From Gammaproteobacteria bacterium (lineage in GTDB: Bacteria; Pseudomonadota; Gammaproteobacteria; GCA-001735895): 64,000 nucleotides of DNA. Position 1 is the stretch's first letter, and the number at the start of each line of letters is the position of its first letter. The notes beneath the pieces were generated by a model that saw nothing but the letters and a program-made list of their open reading frames with translations, was not told the origin of the DNA and made no database searches. Where the stretch lies: the NCBI GenBank assembly GCA_026989015.1, contig JALSKD010000088.1, positions 1-64,000 on the forward strand. Reading direction: 5' to 3'. Both the position numbers and the translations under genes were made by a program. Of this stretch, positions 22,501 to 33,008 are shown in pieces.

Positions 22501-22934
22501 CGATAGAGCTGTTCAAAGTAGGCCGGCAGATCGGCGCTCTCGCCGATGCAGGGGTCGCGGAAATTGCCCAGGCTGAAGTGATGCAGCCACAGAATCTTGC
22601 CGTTGAGCTTCAGCCGGTAGGGTTTTTCCATCAGCACTTCGAGACCCATCGATTCGAGGATGGACATGGAGCGGCTGAGGGTCACGGCATCGCAGATGGC
22701 GTAGAGCTTGATGGCGAAGGCCTGGCCGCTGTCCGAGGGCGTGAGCCGCACCTGCAGGCAGTCTTCGCGTTCGGCGCGGATCAGCTTGTGCAGGTCGAGC
22801 ACTGCCTCGTCCACCTCGAAATCGTCACGGTAGCTGCGCGGAAACAGGTCGTGCAACTCCTTTTTGGTGAAGGACGGCAGATCCGGATCGTCGCCGATGC
22901 GGTCATACAAATCGTCAATCCAGTGCTTGTGCAT
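19593..22934 (-). CDS. NAD-specific glutamate dehydrogenase, short (~1113 aa) large-GDH variant
   Basis: [66 protein letters not shown] is diagnostic of the large NAD-GDH family. Confidence 0.9.
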   Translation of the reverse strand: [1113 protein letters not shown]

Positions 22935-23024
22935 GCGTATTCCCTGTCTATCGGTGGTGATGGCTGTGTTGTCCGTTGCTGCGGCAAAACCCTGTATAGC
23001 GCCTTGCCCTGATGACAGTGTAGT

Positions 23025-24323
23025 TCAAGCGGTCGGCAGCCAGTTGGTAATTCGGTCACAGGCCTGGGCCAGCGTTGCCAGCTCCGGGCGATCCAGGTCG
23101 ACCTGCAGATCCGGCTCGTCCAGCACCTGCTGCAGCAGGCCTTCGCCGTCGAAATCGACCAGCGCCAGGCGCAGCGCCAACCGGTCAGGCAGCCCGAAAT
23201 CCTCTCCGGGCAGGGTGGCGACACCGGTTTCTTCCAGCAGTGCAGCGGCCAGTTGCGGTGCGTTGGCGATGCCGCGCTGCCGCAAGGCTTCGGTCTGAGA
23301 CGCAAAATCCGCCAGGCAGTAGAACCCGCCACCGGGCGTCACCACATCCACGCCGGCGGCGCGCAGGCGTTGGCTGAAATCGATGCCGATGCCACGCATG
23401 ATGTGTCGGCAGGCATGGATGTAGCCAATCAGTGCGGGGGAATCCTCAAAGGCGCAGATCGATGCCATCTGGATCGGTGCCGATACCGAGGTGAAGGTTT
23501 CGCTGGCGATTACCGTCATCGCCCGCAGCAGGTGGCGCAATTCCGGCGGGAAGGCGAAAAAGCCGAGTCGCCAGCCACCTGCGCCGGCCCATTTGCTGAT
23601 GCCATTGCTGATGACCGTGCGTTCCGGGCAATAGCGGGCAATGGAACGGTGATCGCCGCGGTAGTGCAGCTCGCTGTAGATCTCGTCCGAGAGAATGATC
23701 ACCGCATGCCGGCGGGCCACCGCGGCCAGCTGCTCCAGTTCCAGTGCGTCGTAACAGGCGCCGCTGGGGTTGTTCGGGCTGTTGAGTATCAGCAATTGGC
23801 AGCGACCACCTGCGCGCCGCCGGCAGTGAGCATCGAGGTCTTCCGCGGTCAGTTTCCAGCCCCGGTTCGGGCGGGTTGGAATCCAGTGCACGATTTTGCC
23901 GAGCAGTGCGGCCTGCGGTGCGTAGGAGACCCAGCTCGGGGCGGGCAGAACCAGCTCGCAATCCAATGCCATCTGCAGCCCGAACAGCAATTCCTTCGTG
24001 CCCGGCCCGATGATGATGTCGGCAGCGCTGCGATCCAGCCCCTCGCTGCGCTTCAGAAAGCCGGCGATCGCCTCGCGCAGCGGAAGGTAGCCCTGAACCG
24101 CCATGTAGTCCTTGGCTCGGGCATAGGCCTGAAGCCGGGACACCATCAACTCGGGAACGGGGAACGGGGATTGGCCCAGACCGAGCCGGAACACCGTCTT
24201 CCCCTCTCGCTGCAGGCGACGGCTTTTCTCATTGATCGCCAGGGTGGCGGATTTGGGGATGTCCAGCAGGCGGTCGTTGATGATCACCTGCGCGTGATGA
24301 AAGTGGTCGTCGAGGGCGTGCAT
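23025..24323 (-). CDS. Class I/II PLP-dependent aminotransferase
   Basis: LNSPNNPSGA, ILSDEIYSELHY, SNGISKWAGAGGWRLGF (PLP Lys). Confidence 0.87.
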   Translation of the reverse strand: MHALDDHFHHAQVIINDRLLDIPKSATLAINEKSRRLQREGKTVFRLGLGQSPFPVPELMVSRLQAYARAKDYMAVQGYLPLREAIAGFLKRSEGLDRSAADIIIGPGTKELLFGLQMALDCELVLPAPSWVSYAPQAALLGKIVHWIPTRPNRGWKLTAEDLDAHCRRRAGGRCQLLILNSPNNPSGACYDALELEQLAAVARRHAVIILSDEIYSELHYRGDHRSIARYCPERTVISNGISKWAGAGGWRLGFFAFPPELRHLLRAMTVIASETFTSVSAPIQMASICAFEDSPALIGYIHACRHIMRGIGIDFSQRLRAAGVDVVTPGGGFYCLADFASQTEALRQRGIANAPQLAAALLEETGVATLPGEDFGLPDRLALRLALVDFDGEGLLQQVLDEPDLQVDLDRPELATLAQACDRITNWLPTA

Positions 24324-24564
24324 GGACGGATCTCGTAATGTAACAGCGCTAGGCTAGGGGCCGTGTGCCAACCCTGCAATACGCTTTCGGTATATCGTTA
24401 ATCCAACCGTGAATGTGGCCGCACGCGCAGGGATGCGGCCGGTTTTGTCGCGCCGGATAGTGCAAATGCTTATGACGCTAGAGCGAAGCCTTCTAAGCCG
24501 TGAGCCGGTTGACAGGGCAGGGGGGCTTCTTCGATGATGCGACTTTTCCTGAACGGATCGACCG

Positions 24565-25821
24565 ATGAAACTGTCCGCTGCCGCAGAAGCCATCACCACC
24601 TCGCCGATACTCGTCATTGCCGCCGAGATCAACCGCCGGATCGCCGAGGGACAACGGGTCTACAATCTGACGGTAGGCGATTTCGACGCCTCGATCTTTC
24701 CGATTCCCGAAGCCCTGACCGAAGGCATCATCGATGCCTACCGGGCGCAGCAGACCAATTACCCCGGTGCCTTTGGACTCGACATTCTGCGCAAGGGGGT
24801 GGCACACCTGCTGCAACGGACATGCGGCGTCGAGCACGCGCTGGACGAGATACAGATCGCCAGCGGCTCGCGGCCGCTGATCTATTCCTTTTATCAAAGC
24901 GTGGTCGATCCGGGCGACCGGGTGGTGTATCCGGTGCCTTCCTGGAACAACGAATACTATTGCCAGTTGCTCGGCGCGCATCCGGTGCCGGTGGATACCC
25001 GGCCGGAAGACAACTTCTTCCCCACCGCCGATGCCCTGCGTCCAGTGATTGAAGACGCCAGCCTGCTGGCCCTGTGCTCGCCGCAGAACCCCACCGGTAC
25101 GCTGATGGATCGAGATCAGTTACTGGATATCTGTACTCTGGTGGTGGAGGAGAATCGCCGCCGTCCGGCTGGAGCCAAGCCGCTGTATGTGATGTTCGAC
25201 CAGGTCTACTGGCTGCTGACATTCGGCGCTCATGCCTTCCATCACCCGCTGGCGGTCTGTCCGGAGATTCGGCCCTATGCGGTGTTCATCGATGGCGTAT
25301 CGAAATCCTTTGCCGGCACCGGTGTGCGCGTCGGCTGGGGCACGGGGCCGGCCGAGATCATCGGCAAGATGCGTGCTTTCATCGCCCATGTGGGCGCCTG
25401 GGCACCGAAACCCGAGCAGATTGCCTGTGGCGGTTTTCTGGCCAATGACGCTGCAGTAGACAGCTTCCTCGACCGCTTTCGCAGTGAATTGCAGGCGCGA
25501 TTGCAGGGCTTCTACGACGGCATCATGGCGCTGCGGGCCGAGGGCTTCGATGTCGATGCCATCGCCCCACAGGCGGCCATCTACCTGTCGGTGCGCCTCG
25601 GCCTGAAGGGGCGCGTCACGCCTTCGGGCCGAAGGCTGGAGGATGATGAGTCGGTCCGTGCCTGGCTGCTGGACGAGGTCGGCATTGGCGTGTTGCCATT
25701 TTCCTGGTTCGGAGCGGACCGGCATGCCGACTGGTACCGCATATCGGTGGGCACCTGCCGGCGCGAACAGGTACAGGAAATCCTGGCTGTGCTCGGCAAT
25801 GCCTTGCGGACTCTCGCCTGA
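24565..25821 (+). CDS. Class I/II PLP-dependent aminotransferase
   Basis: LCSPQNPTGT, YVMFDQVYWLLTF, IDGVSKSFAGTGVRVGW (PLP Lys). Confidence 0.87.
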   Translation: MKLSAAAEAITTSPILVIAAEINRRIAEGQRVYNLTVGDFDASIFPIPEALTEGIIDAYRAQQTNYPGAFGLDILRKGVAHLLQRTCGVEHALDEIQIASGSRPLIYSFYQSVVDPGDRVVYPVPSWNNEYYCQLLGAHPVPVDTRPEDNFFPTADALRPVIEDASLLALCSPQNPTGTLMDRDQLLDICTLVVEENRRRPAGAKPLYVMFDQVYWLLTFGAHAFHHPLAVCPEIRPYAVFIDGVSKSFAGTGVRVGWGTGPAEIIGKMRAFIAHVGAWAPKPEQIACGGFLANDAAVDSFLDRFRSELQARLQGFYDGIMALRAEGFDVDAIAPQAAIYLSVRLGLKGRVTPSGRRLEDDESVRAWLLDEVGIGVLPFSWFGADRHADWYRISVGTCRREQVQEILAVLGNALRTLA

Positions 25822-26027
25822 ACGGCCGTTCGCCGTGGGTGGATTTCCGCCCATAGAAGCGTTTCATCAGGTGATATAACAAAAACATCAATAACCGCCA
25901 TTTGTTTTCGACTTTCACGGTGATATATTGCCTTCTGCTGGATCGGGCCGCTCGCCGTTTGGCGGCCTGCCTTCAGGCCCAATAACAATAAACATCCGTT
26001 TTACAGACCAAGCAGGAGTAAACACTC

Positions 26028-27008
26028 ATGAAGAAGACCTTTTCCAAAACCTTGCTCACCGCGGGCGTAGCGCTGGCGGCTTCCATCGGCGCCACTTCGA
26101 GCATGGCGGCCGAGTTCATCACCATCGGCACCGGCGGTGTCACCGGTGTCTATTATCCCACCGGCGGCGCCATCTGCCGTCTGGTCAACAAGGGCCGCAA
26201 GCAGCACGGTGTGCGTTGCTCGGTCGAGTCCACCGGCGGTTCCGTCTACAACATCAACGCCATTCGTTCCGGCGAACTGGATATGGGCGTGGCCCAGTCC
26301 GACTGGCAGTACCATGCCTATAACGGCACCGGCAAGGAGGCCTTTATCAAGGCCGGTCCGTTCAAGGAGTTGCGCGCCGTGTTTTCGGTTCATCCCGAGC
26401 CGGTCACCATCGTTGCCCGCAAGGACGCCAACATCAAGCATGTCGATGATCTGGTCGGCAAGCGCGTCAACATCGGCAACCCGGGTTCCGGCACCGAGGC
26501 CACCTGGAATGTCATGTGGAAGGCGCTGGGCCATACCAACAAGGATCTGAAGCTGGCGGCGCAAATGAAGTCTTCCGAGACTCCGGGCGCGCTCTGTGAC
26601 AACAAGATCGATGCCTTCTTCTGGCTGGTCGGTCACCCGGCGGCACTGAACAAGGAAGCCACCACCACCTGTGACGCCAATCTGGTTGAAGTCACCGGTC
26701 CGGCCATCGACAAGCTGGTTGCCGATAACCCGTATTACGACACCGCGACCATCCCCGGCGGCATGTACCGCGGCAACCCGAATGACATCCCGACCTTCGG
26801 CGTGTTCGCGACCTTCGTTTCGTCCACCCGCACTTCACCCGACACCGTGTACCAGGTGGTCAAGGCCGTATTCGACAACTTCGATCAGTTCAAGAAGCTG
26901 CATCCGGCCTTCGCCAACCTCAAGGAGAAGGACATGATCAAGAAAGCCCTGTCCGCTCCTCTGCACGAAGGTGCCGTGCGTTACTACAAGGAACGCGGCT
27001 GGATGTAA
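26028..27008 (+). CDS. TAXI family TRAP transporter solute-binding protein
   Basis: Signal peptide; [29 protein letters not shown]...[32 protein letters not shown]. Confidence 0.95.
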   Translation: MKKTFSKTLLTAGVALAASIGATSSMAAEFITIGTGGVTGVYYPTGGAICRLVNKGRKQHGVRCSVESTGGSVYNINAIRSGELDMGVAQSDWQYHAYNGTGKEAFIKAGPFKELRAVFSVHPEPVTIVARKDANIKHVDDLVGKRVNIGNPGSGTEATWNVMWKALGHTNKDLKLAAQMKSSETPGALCDNKIDAFFWLVGHPAALNKEATTTCDANLVEVTGPAIDKLVADNPYYDTATIPGGMYRGNPNDIPTFGVFATFVSSTRTSPDTVYQVVKAVFDNFDQFKKLHPAFANLKEKDMIKKALSAPLHEGAVRYYKERGWM

Positions 27009-27021
27009 TTTCCGCGGAGAC

Positions 27022-27046
27022 AAGGGGCGCCTCGGCGCCCCTTTCT
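27022..27046 (+). terminator. Intercistronic terminator/attenuator-type hairpin between TAXI SBP and TRAP permease
   Basis: AAGGGGCGCCtcGGCGCCCCTTtct. Confidence 0.75.
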
Positions 27047-27140
27047 CGTTCCTCCCCGTGCGTTTCCAAAACCAAGTCAGTCGCCGGGCGGCTGCTGACT
27101 TGGCTTTGCAAATCTCATAATAAAAGGGGGAGACATACCG

Positions 27141-29744
27141 ATGGTCGACACCACCAAGACTGCAAGCGACGCCGATCTGGAGGCGATGATTGCAGAAACC
27201 GATACCGGCGCACGACAACCCGAGGGCGGAGTCGGCAAACTGCTGATCGTGATCGCCTTTGCCTGGTCCTTGTTCCAGCTCTGGATCGCATCGCCGTTCT
27301 TCTACACGCTGGGCGAATATGTATCCTGGCTGCGGCTGAACAACACCGATACCCGCTCGATCCACCTGGCCTTTGCCCTGTGTCTGGCCTATCTGGCCTA
27401 TCCTACCTTCAAGCGCTCGCCACGCAGCTACATACCGGTGCAGGACTGGATCATGGCCATCGTTGCCGTGGCCTGTGCCATGTACCTGTCGGTATTCGCA
27501 CTGGAACTGGCCGAGCGTCCCGGTCTTCCGACCACGCTGGATCTGGTGGTTTCCGGAATCGGGCTTGTCATGGTGCTGGAAGCGGCGCGCCGCTCGCTCG
27601 GCCCACCGCTGATGGTGATCGCGCTGCTGTTCCTGTTGTATGTCTTTTTCGGGCATCTGGCGCCAGAAGTCATCGCCTGGAAGGGCGCGAGCTTTGCCAA
27701 GGCGATGAACCACATGTGGCTGTCGCAGGAAGGCGTGTTCGGCGTGGCCCTGGGTGTGTCCACCAGCATGGTATTCCTGTTCGTGCTGTTCGGTTCGATG
27801 CTGGAGAAGGCTGGCGCGGGCAATTACTTCATCTGGGTGGCCTTTTCCCTGCTCGGTCACATGCGGGGAGGTCCGGCCAAGGCGGCTGTGGTCTCCTCGG
27901 CGATGACCGGCCTGGTGTCCGGTTCGTCGATCGCCAATGTGGTCACCACCGGCACCTTCACCATACCCCTGATGAAGCGGGTCGGCTTCCCGGCCGAGAA
28001 AGCGGGCGCGGTCGAGGTGGCCTCATCCACCAATGGCCAGCTGACGCCGCCGGTCATGGGCGCCGCGGCCTTCCTGATGATCGAGTTTGTCGGCATCTCC
28101 TACATCGAGGTCATCAAGCACGCCTTCCTGCCGGCGATCATTTCCTATATTGCTCTGGTTTACATCGTCCATCTGGAAGCCTCCAAGGCCGGTCTTGAGG
28201 GGCTGCCGCGGGCGATCAAGCGATCCTTCCTGCAGTCGATGCTGGTGTTCCTGGTCAATGTGCTCGGCATCATCATACTTTCCGGCATCGTGTATTACGG
28301 TTTTGGCTGGGTCAAGGATGTGGCCGGTGACGCCACCTTGTGGGTGGCCAGTGCGATCATTCTGGCCGTCTATGTGGCGCTGGTGAAATACTCGACCCGC
28401 TTCCCCGAACTGGGTAACAGCGACGAGATCGATCAGCTTCCGGTACCCGGACCGATCGTCAAGGCCGGTCTCTACTACCTGCTGCCGGTGGTGGTGCTGA
28501 TCTGGTGCCTGACCGTCGAGCGCTTGTCGCCCGGACTCTCCGCCTACTATGCCTCGTTGTTCATGGTGGTGATCCTGTTCACCCACAAGCCGTTGAAAGC
28601 CTTCTTCAAGGGGCAGGGACAGATCGGCGCCAAACTGCGTGAGGGTGCGGGGGATTTTGTCGATGGCATGGTCACCGGTGCCCGCAACATGATCGGCATC
28701 GGTGTGGCCACCGCCTGCGCCGGCATCATTCTGGGCACCGTTACCCTGACGGGTATTGGCCTGGTGATGTCCGAATTCGTCGAGTTCATATCCGCCGGCA
28801 ATATCATCCTGATGTTGCTGTTCACCGCGGGCATCAGCCTGCTGCTGGGGATGGGACTGCCGACCACCGCCAATTACATTGTGGTGTCCTCGCTGATGGC
28901 GCCAGTCATCGTGCAGGTGGGTGCCGCCAATGGTCTGATCGTTCCACTGATTGCGGTCCATCTGTTCGTGTTCTATTTCGGCATTCTGGCGGACGACACG
29001 CCACCGGTGGGTCTGGCGGCTTATGCCGCGGCAGCGATTTCCGGGGGTGATCCGATCAAGACCGGCGTGCAGGGTTTCACCTACGACATCCGCACCGCGG
29101 TATTGCCGTTCATGTTCATTTTCAATACCGAACTGCTGATGATTGGCATTGGCGGTCCTGTCCATCTGGCGCTGGTGGTGGTGTCGGCAACGGCGGCGAT
29201 GCTGTTGTTCGCTGCGGCCACCCAGGGTTGGTGGCTGACCAAAACCAAACTTTGGGAGACGGCCGCCTTGCTGCTGATCGCATTCACCCTGGTGCGTCCC
29301 GGCTTCTGGTGGGACATGGTCTATCCGCCGTTGCAGAAGGCACCGGCTACGCAGATTTACGACATCGTCAAGGAGCTGCCGCCCAAGTCTCAGGTGCGCG
29401 TGCATGTACTCGGCGAGACCCTGGAAGGCAAGCCTGTCGACAAGGTGGTCATGCTGCCGGTGGGCGAGGCCAATGAAGACGGCAAGGAGCGATTGACCAA
29501 GGCGGCCGGCCTCGAGTTGCGCGAGGAGAACGGCAAGATGCTGATCGACAATCTGGTGTTCGGCAGCGCCGCCGAACGACAGAAACTGGATTTCGACTGG
29601 GAAGTGGCTGATGTACAGGTGCCTGCGGACCGGCCGAGCAAGCAATGGATGTTCATTCCGGCCCTGCTGTTGTTGTTGCTCGTCTATCTGTCGCAGAAAA
29701 GCCGTATCAATGCGGGAAGAAAGCCGGCTGAAGCCGCCGCCTAA
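27141..29744 (+). CDS. TRAP transporter fused (4TM+12TM) permease with C-terminal soluble extension
   Basis: 867-aa polytopic protein; GLVSGSSIANVVTTGTFTIPLMKRVGF, GMGLPTTANYIVVSSLMAPVIV, ADDTPPVGLAAYAAAAIS. Confidence 0.94.
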   Translation: MVDTTKTASDADLEAMIAETDTGARQPEGGVGKLLIVIAFAWSLFQLWIASPFFYTLGEYVSWLRLNNTDTRSIHLAFALCLAYLAYPTFKRSPRSYIPVQDWIMAIVAVACAMYLSVFALELAERPGLPTTLDLVVSGIGLVMVLEAARRSLGPPLMVIALLFLLYVFFGHLAPEVIAWKGASFAKAMNHMWLSQEGVFGVALGVSTSMVFLFVLFGSMLEKAGAGNYFIWVAFSLLGHMRGGPAKAAVVSSAMTGLVSGSSIANVVTTGTFTIPLMKRVGFPAEKAGAVEVASSTNGQLTPPVMGAAAFLMIEFVGISYIEVIKHAFLPAIISYIALVYIVHLEASKAGLEGLPRAIKRSFLQSMLVFLVNVLGIIILSGIVYYGFGWVKDVAGDATLWVASAIILAVYVALVKYSTRFPELGNSDEIDQLPVPGPIVKAGLYYLLPVVVLIWCLTVERLSPGLSAYYASLFMVVILFTHKPLKAFFKGQGQIGAKLREGAGDFVDGMVTGARNMIGIGVATACAGIILGTVTLTGIGLVMSEFVEFISAGNIILMLLFTAGISLLLGMGLPTTANYIVVSSLMAPVIVQVGAANGLIVPLIAVHLFVFYFGILADDTPPVGLAAYAAAAISGGDPIKTGVQGFTYDIRTAVLPFMFIFNTELLMIGIGGPVHLALVVVSATAAMLLFAAATQGWWLTKTKLWETAALLLIAFTLVRPGFWWDMVYPPLQKAPATQIYDIVKELPPKSQVRVHVLGETLEGKPVDKVVMLPVGEANEDGKERLTKAAGLELREENGKMLIDNLVFGSAAERQKLDFDWEVADVQVPADRPSKQWMFIPALLLLLLVYLSQKSRINAGRKPAEAAA

Positions 29745-29764
29745 CCGGAACAGGAGATACTGAC

Positions 29765-30202
29765 ATGTTCAAGAAAATATTGCTGCCCGTCGATCTCGAG
29801 CACTCGGATGCCGCGGCCCGCGCGCTCAGACTGGCCCTGGAAGAGGTCGAACGCTCGAATGCGGAACTCTATGTCATGACCGTTGCTCCTGGCTTCGGCA
29901 TGCCGCTGGTGGCTTCGTTCTTCGATGAGGATACGGTGAAGAAGGCGATGAAAGTCATCGCCGATCACCTCAAGGAGTATGTGAAAACGCACATCCCCAA
30001 AGCGGTCAAACCCAAGCTGATCGTGGCCGAGGGCAATCCACCCGAGCAGATCCTCAAGCAGGCCAGGAAGAACGGCATCGACTTGATCGTGATTCCTTCA
30101 CATGACAACGAAATGGAGCAGATCTTCCTCGGTTCGGTCGCCGCCAAGGTGGTGCGCCACTCCCGTTGTTCGGTGCTGGTGGTCAAGCCCGAATCCCGGT
30201 AA
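29765..30202 (+). CDS. Universal stress protein (TRAP-associated UspA family)
   Basis: MFKKILLPVDLEHSDAAARAL...GIDLIVIPSHDNEMEQIFLGSVAAKVVRHSRCSVLVVK. Confidence 0.92.
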   Translation: MFKKILLPVDLEHSDAAARALRLALEEVERSNAELYVMTVAPGFGMPLVASFFDEDTVKKAMKVIADHLKEYVKTHIPKAVKPKLIVAEGNPPEQILKQARKNGIDLIVIPSHDNEMEQIFLGSVAAKVVRHSRCSVLVVKPESR

Positions 30203-30222
30203 CGGAGTCCTCACACCCTGTG

Positions 30223-30258
30223 ACCGCGGCCGGTTTTTACCGTGCCGCGGTTTTTTTT
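30223..30258 (+). terminator. Rho-independent terminator after usp
   Basis: ACCGCGGC cggtttttaccgt GCCGCGGT tttttttt. Confidence 0.85.
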
Positions 30259-30869
30259 GGGCTGCGGCCGGGCAATACCCCGCCGAGGATGGCATCCATC
30301 AACTGCTCATGAAGACCGCTCAGCGGTTCGTCGATGACACCGTCGAGGCGCAGCTGGATCAGCCGAATGGCGCCGCCGAACACGCTCGAGGTGGCTACCC
30401 AGGAGTTCATCTCCCGGATCTCGCCTCTAGCCATGCCTTTTTCGACGATGGAGCGCATGCGCGAGAACGGAGCGGAATGGTACAGCAGGGGTTCGTCGGG
30501 CAGGAAGTCGCTGTGCTTGGCGTGAAACGCGAAGGCGATGATGTTGCGGTGAGTCTCGGTGTGTTCAAACAACTTGGCGATGATGGCTTCGCAACAGTGC
30601 AGCGGGGAGTCGATGCCGGAACATACCCGCTCGATCATGTCTTCCAGTTCGCGAAGAATATGCTGGTGCAGGGCACGGGCCACACCTTCCTTTCCACCGA
30701 AATGGTTGTAGATGGAGCCGATGCTGACATTGGCGCGGCGCTGTATTTCGTGAATGGACACCTTGTGGTAGCCCGTTTCCACAAACAGGTCGAGCGCTGC
30801 GGTCAGTATGCGGCAATCGACGGGTTCGGGGATTTGGGTACATTGATTCAGGTATGGCATGGCGCGCAT
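30237..30869 (-). CDS. TetR/AcrR family transcriptional regulator
   Basis: RILTAALDLFVETGYHKVSIHEIQRRANVSIGSIYNHFGGKEGVARAL N-terminal HTH. Confidence 0.92.
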   Translation of the reverse strand: MRAMPYLNQCTQIPEPVDCRILTAALDLFVETGYHKVSIHEIQRRANVSIGSIYNHFGGKEGVARALHQHILRELEDMIERVCSGIDSPLHCCEAIIAKLFEHTETHRNIIAFAFHAKHSDFLPDEPLLYHSAPFSRMRSIVEKGMARGEIREMNSWVATSSVFGGAIRLIQLRLDGVIDEPLSGLHEQLMDAILGGVLPGRSPKKTAAR

Positions 30870-30932
30870 CCTATATCACGGCGTTCTCTCAGTCACCCTC
30901 CGAACGTGCACAGTGAGGATCGATGGGCACCG

Positions 30933-32113
<1,181 letters not shown>

Positions 32114-32122
32114 GGGCGCGTC

Positions 32123-32968
32123 ATGAAACAGATCGAATCCATCAAGGAGTTTGGTGGTTACCTCAACCGCTATCGGCATGATTCCGAGGTCTGTCATTGT
32201 CCGATGACCTTTTCGGTCTACCTGCCACCGGCCGCCGAGAAAGGTCCGGTGCCTGCGCTGTACTGGCTGTCGGGTCTGACCTGCACCGATGACAACTTCC
32301 GCGTCAAGGCGGGGGCCCAGCGCTATGCCTCCGATCTGGGCATGGCCCTGGTCATCCCGGACACCAGCCCCAGAGGAGACGATGTGCCCGATGCCCCAGA
32401 TCGCTACGACCTCGGACAGGGTGCAGGTTTCTATGTCAATGCGACCCAGTTGCCCTGGAACCGCCACTATCACATGTACGACTATGTGACGGATGAGTTG
32501 CCGCGGCTTGTGGAATCCGAGCTGCCATTGATCCCCGGTCTGCGCTCCATCAGCGGGCATTCCATGGGCGGGCACGGCGCGCTGATCTGCGCCCTGAAAA
32601 ACCCGGATGCATACGCTTCCGTATCGGCTTTTGCGCCCATCTGCCATCCCAGTGAATGCGGCTGGGGGCAAGGCTGTTTTTCCGCCTATCTTGGCGAGGA
32701 CCGTGACGCCTGGGCGGCCTACGATGCAGTGGAGTTGATCCGCAACGGCGCCCGTGTTGATGAAATTCTTGTCGATCAGGGCACGGCCGACGAGTTCCTC
32801 GAGGAAGGGCAACTCAAGCCCGAGGATCTGGAAAACGCCTGCAAGGAAGCGGAAATCCCGCTGGATCTGCGCCGACAGCCAGGCTACGATCACAGTTATC
32901 ACTTCATCGCCACCTTCATCGGCGATCATCTGATGCGTCACGCGCAAGCCCTCAACCGGCAGCGCTGA
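32123..32968 (+). CDS. fghA: S-formylglutathione hydrolase
   Basis: YWLSGLTCTDDNFRVKAGAQRYA, GHSMGGHGAL, DQGTADEFL. Confidence 0.96.
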   Translation: MKQIESIKEFGGYLNRYRHDSEVCHCPMTFSVYLPPAAEKGPVPALYWLSGLTCTDDNFRVKAGAQRYASDLGMALVIPDTSPRGDDVPDAPDRYDLGQGAGFYVNATQLPWNRHYHMYDYVTDELPRLVESELPLIPGLRSISGHSMGGHGALICALKNPDAYASVSAFAPICHPSECGWGQGCFSAYLGEDRDAWAAYDAVELIRNGARVDEILVDQGTADEFLEEGQLKPEDLENACKEAEIPLDLRRQPGYDHSYHFIATFIGDHLMRHAQALNRQR

Positions 32969-33008
32969 GCAATTGCCGGAGTTGCCGTCACAGCAGCCGG
33001 AGGCCACC

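Noticed and set aside
28023-29645. 540-aa ORF antisense to the TRAP permease
   Set aside because: Shadow ORF; sense frame is an unmistakable TRAP permease.
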